6,095 nt of DNA from Bacillota bacterium (GTDB lineage: Bacteria; Bacillota_I; Bacilli_A; RFN20; CAG-826), in the NCBI GenBank assembly GCA_030831415.1, contig JAURLC010000054.1, positions 1 through 6,095 on the forward strand, read 5' to 3'. The notes under the pieces were generated by a model that worked only from the letters and a program-made list of their open reading frames with translations, did not search any database and was not told the DNA's origin. Made by a program: the position numbers and the translations under genes. This document shows, piece after piece, positions 5,551 through 6,095 of the stretch (the stretch's first letter is position 1; every line of letters starts with the position of its first letter).

Positions 5551-6095
5551 TGTTAGAACATAAGCGTGATGGTTGGAAAGCAACAGTTGCCTTACTTCCT
5601 GCCTTTTTGCTTTTAACTATTTTTATTTTATTCCCAATATTAAATACGGTTTTGCTTTCCTTTATGGCAAACTTTGCATGGTCCCCTGGTGCAGGCTTGT
5701 GGCTATTTGGCAATACGTTTGATTTATTTCCATCGTTAGGGAATTACGTTGCGGTTTTGTCTGACCCTGTGTTTTTGGATGCATTATGGAATACGATATT
5801 GCTCGTGATTATCTCAGTTCCCTTATCCATTATTGTGAGTTTACTCATTGCCGTTGCACTTTATAACATTAAATTTTTAAAAAGCTTTTATCAAACCATT
5901 TTCTTTTTACCTTACGTTACCAATGGAATTGCGCTTGGGATGGTGTTTAATGTTATTTTCTCTAAATATGACACCGGACTCATGAATCAATTTTTGATTA
6001 CCCTTGGCCTAATTTCTGCAGATAATCCCATTAATTGGGTAGGAGCCGATGGGGCAACAAAACTTGCCATGGCCGTTGTGTTAATTGTGTATTTC
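5550..6095 (+). CDS. ABC sugar-type permease, MalF/UgpA-like (3' end cut)
   Basis: This is the N-terminal 182 residues of an inner-membrane permease that would pair with a second permease and with the ATPase encoded just upstream. The frame is open to the window edge. A short charged N-terminus (KRDGWK) leads into helix 1 (about 12-38). An outward loop ending PSLGNYVAVLSDP (61-73) follows, the usual place of the GLxNY motif in MalF/UgpA proteins. Next are helix 2 (about 80-106) with a LWNTILLVIISVPLS core, helix 3 (about 112-137) with the hallmark FFLPYV (118-123), a loop with NWVG (162-165), and the start of helix 4 from about 170. The cytoplasmic EAA loop that contacts the ATPase lies beyond the edge. 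The ATG overlaps the ATPase stop as TAATG and is preceded by GAGG (5538-5541) eight bases upstream. Family assignment is strong; substrate is unknown. Confidence 0.9.
   Translation, partial: MLEHKRDGWKATVALLPAFLLLTIFILFPILNTVLLSFMANFAWSPGAGLWLFGNTFDLFPSLGNYVAVLSDPVFLDALWNTILLVIISVPLSIIVSLLIAVALYNIKFLKSFYQTIFFLPYVTNGIALGMVFNVIFSKYDTGLMNQFLITLGLISADNPINWVGADGATKLAMAVVLIVYF

Noticed and set aside
1..6095. Use of TGA as a tryptophan codon (Mycoplasma code)
   Set aside because: All genes read through with TGG for every Trp and contain no in-frame TGA; with only TAA stops the role of TGA as a stop is not proved, but recoding has no support.

Overview
The window looks like chromosomal DNA from a low-to-moderate GC Gram-positive-type bacterium (Bacillota or the Mycoplasmatota/Izemoplasma-Erysipelotrichia side of that group). 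This placement is an inference from the fusA-tuf order at the end of a str-type operon, AT-rich intergenic regions with consensus sigma-A promoters, a strong AGGAG ribosome site on tuf, and a short RDD membrane protein followed by a sugar-type ABC cluster. All 12 tryptophans I counted in the translated genes are TGG, no reading frame contains TGA, and all four visible stop codons are TAA. The standard code is therefore more likely than the Mycoplasma code in which TGA is Trp. Species cannot be named from the sequence alone.

Layout: every gene is on the + strand. (1) fusA, elongation factor G, runs in from the left edge lacking only about three N-terminal residues. (2) An 88-base spacer holds a promoter and ribosome site for tuf. 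(3) tuf, elongation factor Tu, is complete and is followed by a clean rho-independent terminator that closes the translation-factor unit. (4) A 310-residue RDD-family membrane protein of unknown function has its own promoter placed so close to the ATG that the transcript may be leaderless. (5) After an 85-base spacer with an extended -10 promoter and a perfect 8-bp inverted repeat, a sugar-type ABC transporter operon begins: a MalK/MsmX/UgpC-like ATPase, overlapped by one base by a MalF/UgpA-like permease that runs off the right edge.

How the genes relate: EF-Tu delivers aminoacyl-tRNA and EF-G drives translocation, so the first two genes form the elongation cycle pair and show the CGT/GGT-rich codon use of highly expressed genes. 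The ABC genes form a separate, probably regulated, carbohydrate (or related solute) import unit. The second permease and the binding protein would be expected just past the right edge. No mobile elements, CRISPR, tRNA or rRNA genes were seen.

I found no convincing new system here. The most noteworthy signals are an uncommon His-to-Gln change in the EF-G P-loop (with a second lineage-type change after its NKMD motif), altered residues in the normally invariant PMPQT stretch of EF-Tu, the possible leaderless RDD transcript, and the palindrome at the start of the ABC operon.
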